Shown piece by piece: positions 11,014 through 22,889 of a stretch of DNA of 64,000 nt. The DNA lies in NCBI RefSeq assembly GCF_001039355.2, contig NW_019775547.1, forward strand, positions 41,085-105,084, given 5' to 3'. The notes under the pieces are model-generated. The model searched no databases, was not told where the DNA came from, and worked only from the letters and a program-made list of their open reading frames with translations. Within the stretch, counting starts at the first letter, position 1. Each line of letters opens with the position of its first letter. The position numbers and the translations under genes are program-made. The stretch comes from Lingula anatina. Lineage: Eukaryota; Brachiopoda; Lingulata; Lingulida; Lingulidae.

Positions 11014-14000
11014 TTACTTCCATTTGCTTCTCTCGTCATATATGGCGTCCCTGAATTCCTTGAAGGCACGTTCTGCCTCGTAGTTGCGCTTGCCCTCCCT
11101 TAATTTTCTCAGCAGTGTCCATACTTTCAGCCTCTTCGTCGGCGGTTCCCTCCACACGACTTCCATATCCTGTTGTGTTATCACACTTTTCTCCACAAGT
11201 CTCTGCAATATCTCACTGAGTGCATCTTCTGGAAGCTCCATGGCCAAGTCGGGCAACCTAATTGAAATTAAAGATTATTAACACCCGGTTTACAGCTATA
11301 TGTCACAAACAGAAATTATGCAGTCAAATGTTAATGATACAAATGCAGCGGGTGTCAGTAAACACCAGTAACATTTTGCAAACTGTAAATCAATTTAAAA
11401 GCTTGATGAAGTTCATACTGCGGACTTGCCTCAGAAGCCGAGCTGTCTGCGCATGCCCGTTGTCATGTAGAGCACCACAGAACTGGTAGAAAGCAAAATC
11501 GTTTTTTCCTTTCAGGTAACTCTGAAGTCTGTTCCCTTGTTCTGGTTCCTTGATTGCTGTGATTTCTTCTTCTGTAAAAATTCCAGCTTTATGGAGTCGA
11601 CTGAGTATCTTATGAAGGCAGCCAAACCTACGGATGTTCTTCAGAATAAGGGGTGCATGTTTTTCTAAGGACATGCAGTGTAAATCTGTCATTTCTCCTT
11701 CAAAACAGAAAAAATGCATAGTTAAGCCTATTATCATATTTATATTTTATATTCAAGCCAAACGATAAAAATTAGCTCCATGTAAAAGTTGGTGTGTTAA
11801 ATACATGAAATATTGGAGTGCAAGCATACTGGTATATATATATATATATTTCATATGTTTTTGGCATCAGATAATACAAAAGCCATCACAATGGTACCGA
11901 AATAAACATAGCCACACAGAATAGTAACATGTCATATTTACCGGCAGTCACCGGATAGTAGAAGTCTGCAGAAGCCATAAACTCTGGTTCTTCCTCCGGG
12001 CACGGGTGGTAAGGAACTGCTGCTTCCATGGGAACGCTCAGGAGAATGAAAGGGGTGTCAAACAGCGTCGTTGGATTGTTCTCTTCGTGCACACAGTGTG
12101 GACAAACCAGGAATTCATCCAGAGGGGATCCGGGACATTCTTTTTCTGTCAGAGATAGAAGATCCTGAAAAATCCTCAGGCTGTACTTTTTCACTTGAAT
12201 GGGATCATTGCCACGTATGGAAAGTCGAATAATTCCATTGGGAGACGCACCAGGAACTTCTCTTTCAAAAGAAATTTGGCATTGGTTGTCAAGCTTTGCA
12301 TAGAAACCATCTTTCCAGTCTCGTCGCGATGCCTTGAATTGCCCCAAGTGGTCATGGAGATGCACTGCCGCCATTTCATAGAGTCCAGTGGGACAGGTGA
12401 CTGGAAAATGAACCTCTGTGGAAATCTGCGACTCATCTCTGGATGGAACAATGGGCCAACTAGAAGAAATCCCTTCAGGTCGATCTTCTTTCAAAAGCCA
12501 TGGAAAATGGTACCTATCTTCATCAGCATCTTTCACAACGTAACAAACCTCGAACTTTTCAAACAACTGTAACATGGTGTCAAGGCCCTGTTTTCCAAAG
12601 TTGTATCTCCGCCACAAACATTCCAACATAGTTCTACTGATGATGCCTCTTCGCAGCACATCTCTCCTGGCAGTTTCGAATTTTGCCTTGCTGAACTCCT
12701 TGTTGAAAGGGTCGGTATCATATTTAAGTATGGAATCAATATCATGACGAAGGACTGCCTTCAAGATATCAATGAAAACATCTTGTCTGTGGAATATGAA
12801 GGTCTTCAACAATGGCTTATCTCTGAACCAAAGGACAGCACCGGTGGCATGCATGAAACTCAGCACGTCTTCAATTCTTTGAGCATCATCATCTCCCTGC
12901 ATTTGTGATGGTGTCATCTCCGCCATTTCGGCAAGGTACTCCAATGTAAGGTAAGGATCTTCTTTATTGCGCTTTGCTGTTTCGATGACCTCAACTTTCT
13001 GCAGCCAAGATTCTGGTAATATATAACCCATTTCCCTTGCTTTTCTTATTAGCGCTTCTTCAAGCTCATCTATCCCATTGCCATTTTTCGAACTGATGAC
13101 AAATACACGTTCTTCAACACGTGGTGGTGACTGAATTAGGCGCTTAATTTGCAACATCTTTTCTATGTTTGCCAATTCACCCGATTCTTTGCCCTTGCTT
13201 CTTTTTTCTAATTTCTCAAACCTTGTTCTAAAGTCGGATGCCATATTTCTTAAGTGGGACCTTAGGGTACATAAAAGCTCCCTAGTGCTTGTGTGTACTT
13301 TTTCACTGCTCAGGCGATCAGCATGTGTAGCTATAAGTAGTATAGCTGAATCCGGCGCTCTGCTGTAAACGTTATCTATCCAGGTTCCCACCGCTTCTTG
13401 ATATTTCAAAGATACATCCTGAAGATTGAACACTATCAGTATAATTGCTTCTTTGGTGACGAAGAAGTTATGTGCGACTTTATAGACTTCATGGCCCCCA
13501 AAATCATTGATATTAAGAAAAACATCTTCCTTTGGTGACCACGTGATCTGTTCCATGACGTGGGTTCTGTCCGCCTCTGTCGTCAAGAAAGGCCTACCAG
13601 ATGTCAGAGTTTTTACCAAACTCGTCTTCCCTGCACATGTCTCACCAACAACTTGTACCTGTAGTCTAAACGATGATGTTGCCTTGGATTTTACTAAATC
13701 ATCAAAATACCTCGTGACAGCTGCTGCCCCTCCTCTGTCTGCTACTTCTTGTGGTGGCTCTTTTAGTTTGTTTCCTGTCAAGTCAAATCTCTTGAGTTTA
13801 GACAGGAAACGTACATCAGAGGGCAAGTGATCCAATTCATTGTGACACAAAAAAAAACATCGGAGCCCTTGTAGTTGTTTAATCTCTGGTGGGACTTGGC
13901 TGATTCTATTATTGTCAAGGTTGAGGATCTCCAGTGTCAAAAGCTCACACAATGCCGGTGAGAATTCTTTCAACTGGTTTCCGTACAGTTTCAATACCGC

Positions 14001-17000
14001 GAGCCTCTTAAGTTGTGTTATCTGAGGTGGCACTGTAGTGATGCTGTTGTCACTGAGGTCAAGGGTATCCAGTGTCAACAGCTCACACACTGACATTGGA
14101 AATTCTTCCAACTGGTTCCCAGACAGGTCCAATTCATTCAGATTCTTAAGTTGTGTTATCTGAGGTGGCACTGTAGAGATGTTTGTTTGAGAGAGGTCAA
14201 GGGTCTCCAGTGGCACCAGCTCACACGCTGATATTGGAAAATCTTTCAACGGGTTTAAAGACAGGTTCAACTCCTTCAGATTCTTTAGTTGTGCTATCTG
14301 AGGTGGCACTGTAGTGATGCTGGTGTTCCTGAAGTCAAGGGTCTGCAGTGTCACCAGTTCACACACTAACATTGGCATTTTTTTCAAGCGGTTCCAAGAC
14401 AGGTTCAACTCCTTTAGATTCTCAAGTTGTGTTATCTGAGGTGGCACTGTAGTGATGCTGGTATCCCAAAGGTCAAGGGTCTCCAGTGTCACTAGCTTAC
14501 ACAATGACATTGGAAACTGTTCCAACTTGTTCTGAGACAGGTTCATTCGCTTCAGATTCGTAAGTTGTATAATCTGAGGTGGCACTGTAGTGACGTTTGT
14601 GTGAGAAAGGTTAAGGGTCTCCAGTGTCATCAGCTCACACACTGACATTGGAAATTCTTCCAACTGGTTCCAGCACAGGTTCAATTCCTTCAGATTTTTA
14701 AGTTTTGTTATCTGAGGTGGCACTGTAGTGACGTTTGTTTGAGAAAGGTTTAGGGTCTCCAGTGTCACCAGCTCACACACTGACATTGGAAATTCTTTCA
14801 ACCAGTTCCCATACAGGTTCAATTCCTTCAGATTATTAAGTTGTGTTATCTGAGGTGGCACTGTAGTGATGTTGGTTGCCGAAGGGTCAAAGGTCTCCGA
14901 TGTCCCCAGCCTACTTGCTAACATTGGGAATTCTTTCAACTGGTTCCAAGCCAGGATCAATTCCTTCAGATTCTTAAGTTGTGTTATCTGAGGTGGCACT
15001 GTAGTGATGTTGTTGTGACTGAGGTCAAGGGTCTCCACTGTCACCAGCTCACACACTGACATTGGAAACTGTTCCAACTCGTTCTGAGACAGGTTCAATT
15101 CCTTCAGACTCTTAAGTTGTGGTATCTGAGGTGACACTGTAGTGATGCTGTTGTCACTGTGGTCAGGGGTCTCCCGTGTCACCAGCTCACACACTGACAT
15201 TGGAAATGCTTTCAACTTGTTCAAATTCAGGTTCAATTTCTTCAGATTCTTGAGTTGTGATATCTGAGGTGGCACTATAGCGATGCTGTGGTCACTAAGG
15301 TCAAGGGTCTCCAGTGTCACCAGCTTACACAATGACATTGGAAATGTTTTCAACTGGTTCCCAGACAGGTTCAATTCTTTCAGATTCGTTAGTTGTGTTA
15401 TCTGAGGTGGCACCGAAGGGATGTTGTTTTTCGCAATGAAAAGGGTTTCCAGTGTCAACAGCTTACACACCGACACTGGAAATTCTTTCAACTGGTTAAA
15501 AGCCAGGATCAATTGCTTCAGATTCTTAAGTTGTGTTATCTGAGGTGGCACTGTAGTGATGCTGTTGTTATTGAGAAAAAGTGTCTCCAGTGTCAACAGC
15601 TTGCACACTGACACTGGAAATTCTTTCAACTGGTTCCAAGCCAGATCCAATATCATCAGATTCTTAAGTTTTGTTATCTGAGGTGGCACTGCAGTGATGT
15701 TTGTTTGAGAGAGGTGAAGGGTCTCCAGTGTAACAAGCTTACACACTGACATTGGAAACTCTTTCAACTCGTTACAAGACAGGTTCAATTCCTTCAAATT
15801 TTTAAGTTGTCTTGCCTGAAGAGGTACATTATTTATGCTGTTGTGCCCGAGGTCAAGGTTCTCCAGTGTCACCAGCTTACACACTGACACTGGAAACTCT
15901 TTCAACTCGTTCCAAGACAGGTTCAATTCTTTCAGATTCTTAAGTTGTCTTGCCTGAAGAGGTACTCTATTTATGCTGTTGTGCCCGAGGTCAAGGTTCT
16001 CCAGTGTCACCAGCTTACACACTGACACTGGTAATTCTTTCAATTGGTTCCAAGCCAGGTACAAATTCTCCAGATTCTTTAATTGTGTTATCTGAGGTGT
16101 CATAGTAGTGATGCTGTTGTTATTGAGGTTAAGGGTCTCCAGTGTCACCAGGTTACACACTGACATTGGAAATTCTTTCAACTGGTTACAAGACAGGTTC
16201 AATTCCTTCAGATTCTTAAGTTGTGTTATCTGAGGTGGCACTGTAGTGATGGTTGTTTGAGAGAGGTCAAGGGTCTCCAGTGTCATCAGCTCACACACTG
16301 ACATTGGAAATTCTTCCAACTGGTTCGAGGAAATGTTCAATTCCTTCAGATTCTTAAGTTGTGTTATTTGAGGTGGCACTGTAGTGATGGTTGTTTGAGA
16401 GAGGTCAAGGGTCTCCAGTGTCACAAGCTTACACACTGACTCTGGAAATTCTCCCAACTTGTTCGAGGAAATGATCAATTCCTTCAGATTCTTGAGTTGT
16501 GTTATCTGAGGGGGCACTGTAGTGGTGTTGGTTATTGAGAGGGCAAGGGTCTCCAGTTTCACAAGCTTACACACTGACATTGGAAATTCTTTCAACTTGT
16601 TCAAAGACAGGTTCAATTTCTTCAGATTCTTAAGTTGTGTTAACTGAGCCGGCACTGTGGTTACATTGGCTTTAGAGAGATTCATTGTCTCGAGTGTTCC
16701 CAGCTCTAAAAGTGACAGTGGGAATTCCTGTAATTTGTTATAAGACAGGTCTATGTAATTTAGATTGTTGAGCTGTTTTATCTGTTGCGGAATTGTTGTA
16801 ATATTTGCATTCGACAAGTGGAGGCTTTTCAGTGTTTTAATACGCACTACTGTAAGTGGGAATTCTTCTAAAGGATTCCAAGAGATGTCGAATCTCTTCA
16901 AGTTACATAATTGGTTTACATTTGGCCTGATGGTCTTTATTTTGTTGTTCTTCAGAACGAGCTCCTGCAGATTCTGGATTCTACATAACAGCAGTGGTAC

Positions 17001-17384
17001 CTCTGTCAGCTGGTTTCCTGATAAGGTAAGTTTTCTCAGATGTTTTGGCACTGTTATTTCCACGGGAAACGAAGCAATATTGCAATATGACATGTTTAAC
17101 TCTTCGAGTGCCTCCAGTCTGAAAATTGTGATGATTTTTTCTTCCTCTATTCGGCTATTGTTAGATATATCAAGTGTCGTAAGACTCAAACATCGAAGTA
17201 TGCTATCCGGAAGACTACAGCCTGGTCTACTCAGGTGCAAGTCTGTCCATGTTTCTACCTGTTCCGTGCCTGGTCCTTGGTAACTGGGATCTTCATCCAT
17301 TTTAATTAGAATATCTAGGGCTTCCTTGTCTCCACCCTTTTGGCAACATAATAAATTACGTATTTGGCTTAAAATTGAACCCAT
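11014..17384 (-). CDS. Giant LRR-Roc-COR (ROCO) protein with two C-terminal CARD-like domains
   Basis: Three coding exons on the minus strand, 17384-11942, 11697-11430 and 11257-11014, give about 1984 residues. The N-terminus MGSILSQIRNLLCC has an N-myristoylation pattern (Gly2, Ser6) followed by a Cys pair suited to palmitoylation. Residues about 67-1217 hold roughly 50 leucine-rich repeats of 23 residues, largely alternating between an LKELNLS..QLKEFP type and an LETLDLS..ITTVPPQI type. A Roc GTPase follows: P-loop GETCAGKTS near residue 1248, DFGG as the DxxG motif, and THAD in place of NKxD. A COR domain follows, to about 1760. Exon 2 (1815-1903) reads as a CARD (LHKAGIFTEEEITAIKEP, FYQFCGALHDNGHAQTARLL). 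Exon 3 (1904-1984) looks like a second CARD-type fold. LRR-Roc-COR without CARDs resembles MFHAS1; DAPK1 joins Roc-COR to a death domain. A role in innate immune or death signalling is inferred. Confidence 0.9.
11257..11430 (-). other. Predicted GC-AG intron between the two CARD exons
   Basis: The only junction keeping exon 3 in frame uses the donor AG|GCAAGT (intron starting at 11429 on the minus strand) and the acceptor TTAG at 11258-11259. AG|GCAAGT is the classic consensus of the rare GC-AG class. The neighbouring GT (GTCCGC) is a poor donor and would put exon 3 out of frame, hitting a stop soon after. Confidence 0.65.
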
Positions 17385-17499
17385 TTTCTAACTTATAGGA
17401 AAATCCTCAAAGACTTCACTGCCTGTTCTGGGACTGCTTTTTGGTAAATACATCATAGTTATAGTAGTTTTTGCATCACTGATTACCAAGCACTACACA

Positions 17500-17870
17500 T
17501 TCCCATTAAATACATTTTTACAGCGTTATGGCAGGCAGCAACAATAAAATGTGCTTGCTAAAGCAGAGTTTACAAAGTCATGGTATGTTAAGTGTTGTTG
17601 ATAACACATAAATGTACCGGTCGACTGCCTCCCTGCATTTGGATGAGTACTGATTCCTCTACTTGTTCTCTTCTGGTCCACAGGGGTTATGTTATGTGGG
17701 GTATCTCCCTGCACTGGGCTGAGTGTTGGTTACTTTACTGTTCTTTTATAGCACACAAATATACTGGAATGTCGACTGTGTACCTGCACTGGGCTGAGTG
17801 CTAATTTTTCTACTGTTCCCTAATAACATAAAGATACTGGTATGTTGACTGTCTGGTAGCTTTAATTTTA
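17500..17870. repeat. Tandem repeat, unit about 95-105 bp, about 2.5-3 copies
   Basis: Copies share CTGCACTGGGCTGAGTG, a TTCTACTGTTC-type segment and AAATACTGGAATGTCGACTG. Located upstream of the ROCO gene's start; the repeats proper cover about 17600-17860. Confidence 0.65.
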
Positions 17871-18030
17871 AATGGTTGCCACAAATGGAACAAGTAGTGA
17901 AAAGCATTATAAAACGCTAAAGAAATTCCTCTTTTCAGTATAAATTACACTGGAGATAATATCCTAGTGATCATGATATTGAGTCTTAAATATTCTGTTT
18001 TATCTTATTCCCTGCATAGCGGATTGGAAA

Positions 18031-19412
18031 ACGATTCTGGCAACCAGAAACTAGTGTCGTTTTTCAAAAACGATTCTGAGAAGCCAGAATCGTATTTGCT
18101 GAGAGAAACAAGGGTGGTCGGAGGGAGAAGCAAGCAGCGGTGAGCGTATACCGTGACTAAGTAACCCTCACTGTGAAAGCCGAGCAGGGTCTTACAGTCT
18201 CTCCTCGACGTGCGCAGAGACCGAGATGGTAGCCGTCAATGAAATAAGTGTCTTTTTTTTTAAAAACAATTCTGGCAAGCAGATACTGGTGTCGTTTTTA
18301 AAAAACTTTTTTTGAGAAGCCAGAATCTTTTTTCCAATAAAATTAAGTATTATACCTCAAACTACAAAGGAAGACCCTGGGGCACTTCCCCCTCCTCACT
18401 CTCTTCCGCCCACTCCAACCCCACCTAAACACCATTCACGGCTTTCGCTGTAAAGGCGGCCTGTGCCTCGTAAAGGCCGTCATCTAGTCTTCAGCGCACG
18501 GCGAGAAATAACTGAAACTATCTGAATATCCTGCCCTGCATCTGCGGTGAAAGCTGCTGTGTGCCACTGATGCGGATCAGCGGCCGTCTAGGCCTACCCA
18601 CGCGGCCGAGAGAGACCGTTTTATTCAACACAGTTTCCTCGGTGAAGGCTACCTGTACACCGTAGGCAATGATCAACGACCGGCTAGCTCTCAGCGCACG
18701 GCAAAGAGAGACCGTAACACCATGCCTGGCTTTCAAAGTGAGAGTTACCTAGTTGTGGTACACGCACACCACTGGTTGTCTCTCCCGCTGCCCACCCCGT
18801 TTCTCTCTGAAAAAAATGATTCTGGCTTCTCAGAATCGTTTTTTAAAAACGACTCTAGTTTCTGGTTGCCAGAATCGTTTTTCAAAAAACGACACTGGTT
18901 TCTGGTTGCCAGAATCGTCTTCCAAAAATTCAATAAAATCAAAAATAATACTTCTAACTACGAAGGGAGGCCCCGGGGGCCCTTTCCCCCTCTTCACCCT
19001 CACCCTTATTCTCCCAACCCCACCCCCAGGTCCACTTTAGCCCCATTCCCTGCTTCCGCTGCGCAGGCTGCCTGCGACTGGTAGAGGCGTTCAAATCGAC
19101 ATCCCAGCATAGCGAGGAAAGACCGTTACATCGTAAACAACCTGGCAAGCTTCCGAGATGAAGGTTACCTGTACGCCGTAAGCAATAATCGGCGACCATC
19201 TCGGTCTCAGCGCACGTCGACGAGACACAGTAAAACCCTGCCCGGCTTTCAAAGTGAGAGTTACCTAATTGCGGTACACGCACACCGCTGGTTGTCTCTC
19301 CCTCTGTCCACCCCTGTTTCTCTCTGCAAAAATGATTCTGGCTTCTCAGAATCGTTTTTTAAAAACGACACTAGTTTCTGGTTGCCAGGTTCGTTTTTTG
19401 AAAAACGGCACT
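18031..19412. mobile_element. Foldback-type element with long inverted arms
   Basis: The left 210 bases (18031-18240) are an inverted copy of the right end (about 19205-19412). Both carry TTCTGGCAACCAGAAACTAG, GATTCTGAGAAGCCAGAATC, CTTTGAAAGCC-type and GACGTGCGC(A/T)GAGACCGAGAT blocks. Additional internal copies of the terminal motifs occur near 18260-18340 and 18720-18925, so the structure is a dimer or nested insertion. No transposase frame is visible. The interior is GC-rich compared with its flanks. Confidence 0.75.
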
Positions 19413-19734
19413 GGAAACTAGAAACTATAGACACTAACTTCAGCGCTCTTTGATAATTTACTATGGTTAGCTTATTTATCGTATTAGTATTGTATAAACA
19501 TTGCCAGACTTAAGTCGTAATATGAAATAATTTAATTACTTGAAGGTTTGATTTTTCATTATTATTTTATGTAGTAAAATATTTCATTCAAAAATAAGCA
19601 TAACCGAGGCGTTTTCTTTCAATGAATAACGAAAAAATTCATATCAATTTGAGGTGAAAAGAAGTATCTTTTACGGTTCAAATAGTACATTGGATTCCTC
19701 ATTAAGCCTCACAGTGAAGTAACAATCTATCCAT

Positions 19735-20738
19735 AAATCTTCACAGAGAAAAAATATCATTAAATAAAATAAACAAAATGCCCTTTGAACAAATACACTT
19801 AAAGGTGTGTAAATGGGTACTTGGTGTGAGAAGGTCAGCTAGCAATACTGCCTGTCGTGCAGAACTTGGGCGCCTCCCATTATACTTGGACATTGTCAAA
19901 TTAGTATCAAGATACAGTGAAAGGCTGAATAACCTTCCAGAGCAAAGAATTGTCAAGCAAGCGTACAATAAAGAACAAGCAAAAAGGGAATGAAACTGGT
20001 TTTGGGCAATGTCAAACTTGGCTACATGTTGGGGACTAAATCACTCAAATTCAACCCTAACTGTCAATAAAATTCACAATAACCAAAATCTAGAAAGTGA
20101 CATAACCGTCAAAATAAAATCAGATTTTTGGGAAGAGTTACACAGAGAGGAAAATAATAAGCTGAGGACATACAGGGAAATTAAACATCAATATAAACCC
20201 GAACCATACTTAAAAATGAATATTTCACGCACCCACAAAAAACTTTTGGCATAAATGCGAATTAGTGACCATGACCTAGGAATTGAAAAAGGGCGACATA
20301 CAAACCCAAAAACACAACTTTCAGACCGAAAATGCCCCCATTGTAATGAGGTAGAAGATGAAATACATTTTTTCCTAAAATTCCCATCACAAAATTGAAA
20401 GGAAATTGCTGTTCGAATGCATACCAGAGGTAAACTTGCAAGGTCTAACAGACGAGGTCAAACAGCTTGACATCATTCTAAACCCACCCACTGAACAGAG
20501 TGCAATTGCAGTAGGGAAATTTATAAGTAAAATGATGAAAAAACATAATTAACTAAAGTGCACAAATGATTTCATGCATCTCACCTGTATATTTAGAGAA
20601 TGTATATTGTGTAACATTATATAAGTAATTTTTTTTCTCTTTCATTTACTTACTATCATTACTATCTTTCCATATTTATAATATATAGTAGCTACCTGTA
20701 GAGAGCCTCTAAATGTAAAACATTTCAGTGCTCAATAA

Positions 20739-20782
<44 letters not shown>
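19735..20782 (+). mobile_element. LINE 3' fragment with TTA tail
   Basis: Broken segments in one general direction read as the C-terminal part of a non-LTR retrotransposon protein: KVCKWVLGVRRSASNTACR near 19800, FWEELHREENNKLRTYREIK near 20130, and a Cys/His segment RKCPHCNEVEDEIHFFLK near 20330. Stops and a frameshift interrupt them. The fragment ends after CTCAATAAAT with a (TTA)n tail from about 20740, which is typical of LINE 3' ends. It is 5'-truncated and dead. Confidence 0.75.
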
Positions 20783-20783
<1 letters not shown>

Positions 20784-20839
20784 AGTATTTTATTAATTGG
20801 TCAGAGCAATGATTTAATATCTTGATTGCTGTCAGGGGA

Positions 20840-21660
20840 AATGGCAGTGCCATGAATTAATCACTGACATATCTTTGAATATCTAGCGAAAACTCAATAT
20901 GTGACCCTGGTACAGGGCACACCAAACCCACCCTGGGCATACACATAATTACAGTATATCTGAAAAGTAAAAAAAAAATAATACACTTACAAGTACCTTA
21001 TCAATAACCACATTTCATTCAGATTTATTAACAAATTGATCCCTGAAGATAACAAAATATAATAAATAGAAATAGAACCTGACAAACTTTATTGCCCAAA
21101 TCACAAAATTCAATGCTTTTTGAATCCTTATTTCCAAATATTGGATAAAATAAAGTTACTTTATATACATCTTCCCAATTATATACACCGGGAACTATTT
21201 GATGAGTCTACTTTTGTGATACCAGTGCATTCCTGTTGTATATTCTGTATACTAGTTTCCAAATTCAAATTTTATTTGGTCCTTTTTTCTTTTTTGTGTT
21301 CTTCTGGAGTATGACCTCTCACAGCAAGACAAAAATTAAAGTTGTTTAATTATGCTATAAGCAGCTAGTGAGGATTTCTTCAGTTCAACCAGCTGCAAGG
21401 GTAACGCAAACAACCCCAGTACTATTTAATAAAATGTTATTTACCTGCAGCATTGTGGCCTTTACATTGTGTCTCTCTTCTGGCTAAAGAAAATGTTCAG
21501 GTCAGGCATTGTTCCCCTGGTATGCGTCTGTAAACAGAAACCGGAGTGTAATGCAGGGTAGGAGTTAGCCACGGTTCGTGCTTCTAAACAGAACAAATGA
21601 TGGCCTTCTTGGTAGTAGTGTTTTATAGGGGCGTCGACAGGTAATATCATAATCAGTATC
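20840..21660. other. AT-rich sequence without recognised features
   Basis: No supportable gene. Confidence 0.4.
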
Positions 21661-21676
21661 ATCACAGTGAAAATCA

Positions 21677-21677
<1 letters not shown>

Positions 21678-21719
<42 letters not shown>
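21678..21719. repeat. (AAT)n microsatellite
   Basis: About 14 uninterrupted AAT units. Confidence 0.95.
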
Positions 21720-21720
<1 letters not shown>

Positions 21721-22019
21721 CATTTCCTTAAATTACAACCAAAAAGTTGAACTAGTAATTTAAGTACCTGTCTCTGTAAGGTTCAGAATAGGGTGGCACA
21801 TGACCCTCTCAGGATTTGAGGAAAATCGATGTATTTGTTCATTATAGCCCCAAACCAACATAATAAAATGTATATTGTATTGCTGAATCGCCCTTGGTTG
21901 CCATGGTAAGAGCCCTAAAAAAATTCCACCCAAGATGGCGGAATCCAGATTGCAAGATTTCAGTTTCGACTGTTTTTGAGCTTATAAACCATAAAGGTGC
22001 ATAAATAAACATTTTTCAT

Positions 22020-22586
22020 TTTCAGACATTGTTAAATACCATATCCTAATTAAACTAAACAAATATGAAAACTGCTTTTTTGGCCTTGAAAAATTAGAAA
22101 AAAAATTAAAACAGTAGATTTCCAAAATTTTAGCTAAAATGCCCAAATTTGAATATTTTCAAAAAACAATTTTCATCAACTAGCCAAAGCCACCTAATAC
22201 TGTTAAACATAACATAAAAAAGTACTTAATTTGAATATTTATCATCAAAAATAATTTTTTTATCAAACACATTTAAGAAAGTATGCATTTTTTTTCTCAA
22301 TCCAAGATGCAAACTTTGCCTTAAAAACAAGCATGGATAAAAACACATATCTTGATTTAGTCAAAAGCACATAAGTAAATATTTAGGTAGTCTTTAAAAA
22401 TAAATAATAATTTTAAAATGGTAAATTTTCGCAATTTCAAATTTTTGTGAAAAAGGCCAAATATGTCATTTTCTAATACAACTTTCAAAGACTGGCTGAT
22501 GTCACCTACTCTAGTCATACAGAAAATTAGAAAGTAAATATACTGAATATTTATAATCAAAAATATTTTTTTCAAACACATTTTTC

Positions 22587-22615
<29 letters not shown>
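22020..22615. repeat. Two imperfect tandem copies of about 310 bp ending in poly(A)
   Basis: GAATATTTATCATCAAAAATA near 22235 recurs as GAATATTTATAATCAAAAATA near 22545. The pair AGCCAAAGCCACCTAATACT and GACTGGCTGATGTCACCTAC near 22185 and 22490 keeps the same spacing. The second copy ends in a run of about 27 A. Likely a decayed retro-copy or old duplication. Confidence 0.5.
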
Positions 22616-22617
<2 letters not shown>

Positions 22618-22849
22618 ATACGCTTTATATTTGACATGGGACACAACACCCACTGTTTAAGCAGCGTCTTCGCGCGTCGAACAATGCACGATATTTACGT
22701 ACATGTACCAGTGACTTCCAATTGTGCATTTAAACCTATTCTTTATTAAATTCGTCGTCTCCACCGCAAACACGTGACCCTCAGCACGGAATTAATCAGT
22801 CTTTATACTGCAATACAGGGACTTAATGTCTTTTTGATTGATGTGTATT

Positions 22850-22884
22850 GTGTGTGTGTGTGTGTGTGTGTGCGTGTGTGTGTG
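22850..22884. repeat. (TG)n microsatellite
   Basis: TG dinucleotide run with a single C interruption. Confidence 0.95.
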
Positions 22885-22889
22885 ATAGT

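Noticed and set aside
16765..17283. Plus-strand open frame of 172 codons
   Set aside because: Antisense shadow of the LRR-coding exon; no independent domain or signal. The same applies to other plus-strand frames at 12195-12572, 13507-13830 and 15393-15611.
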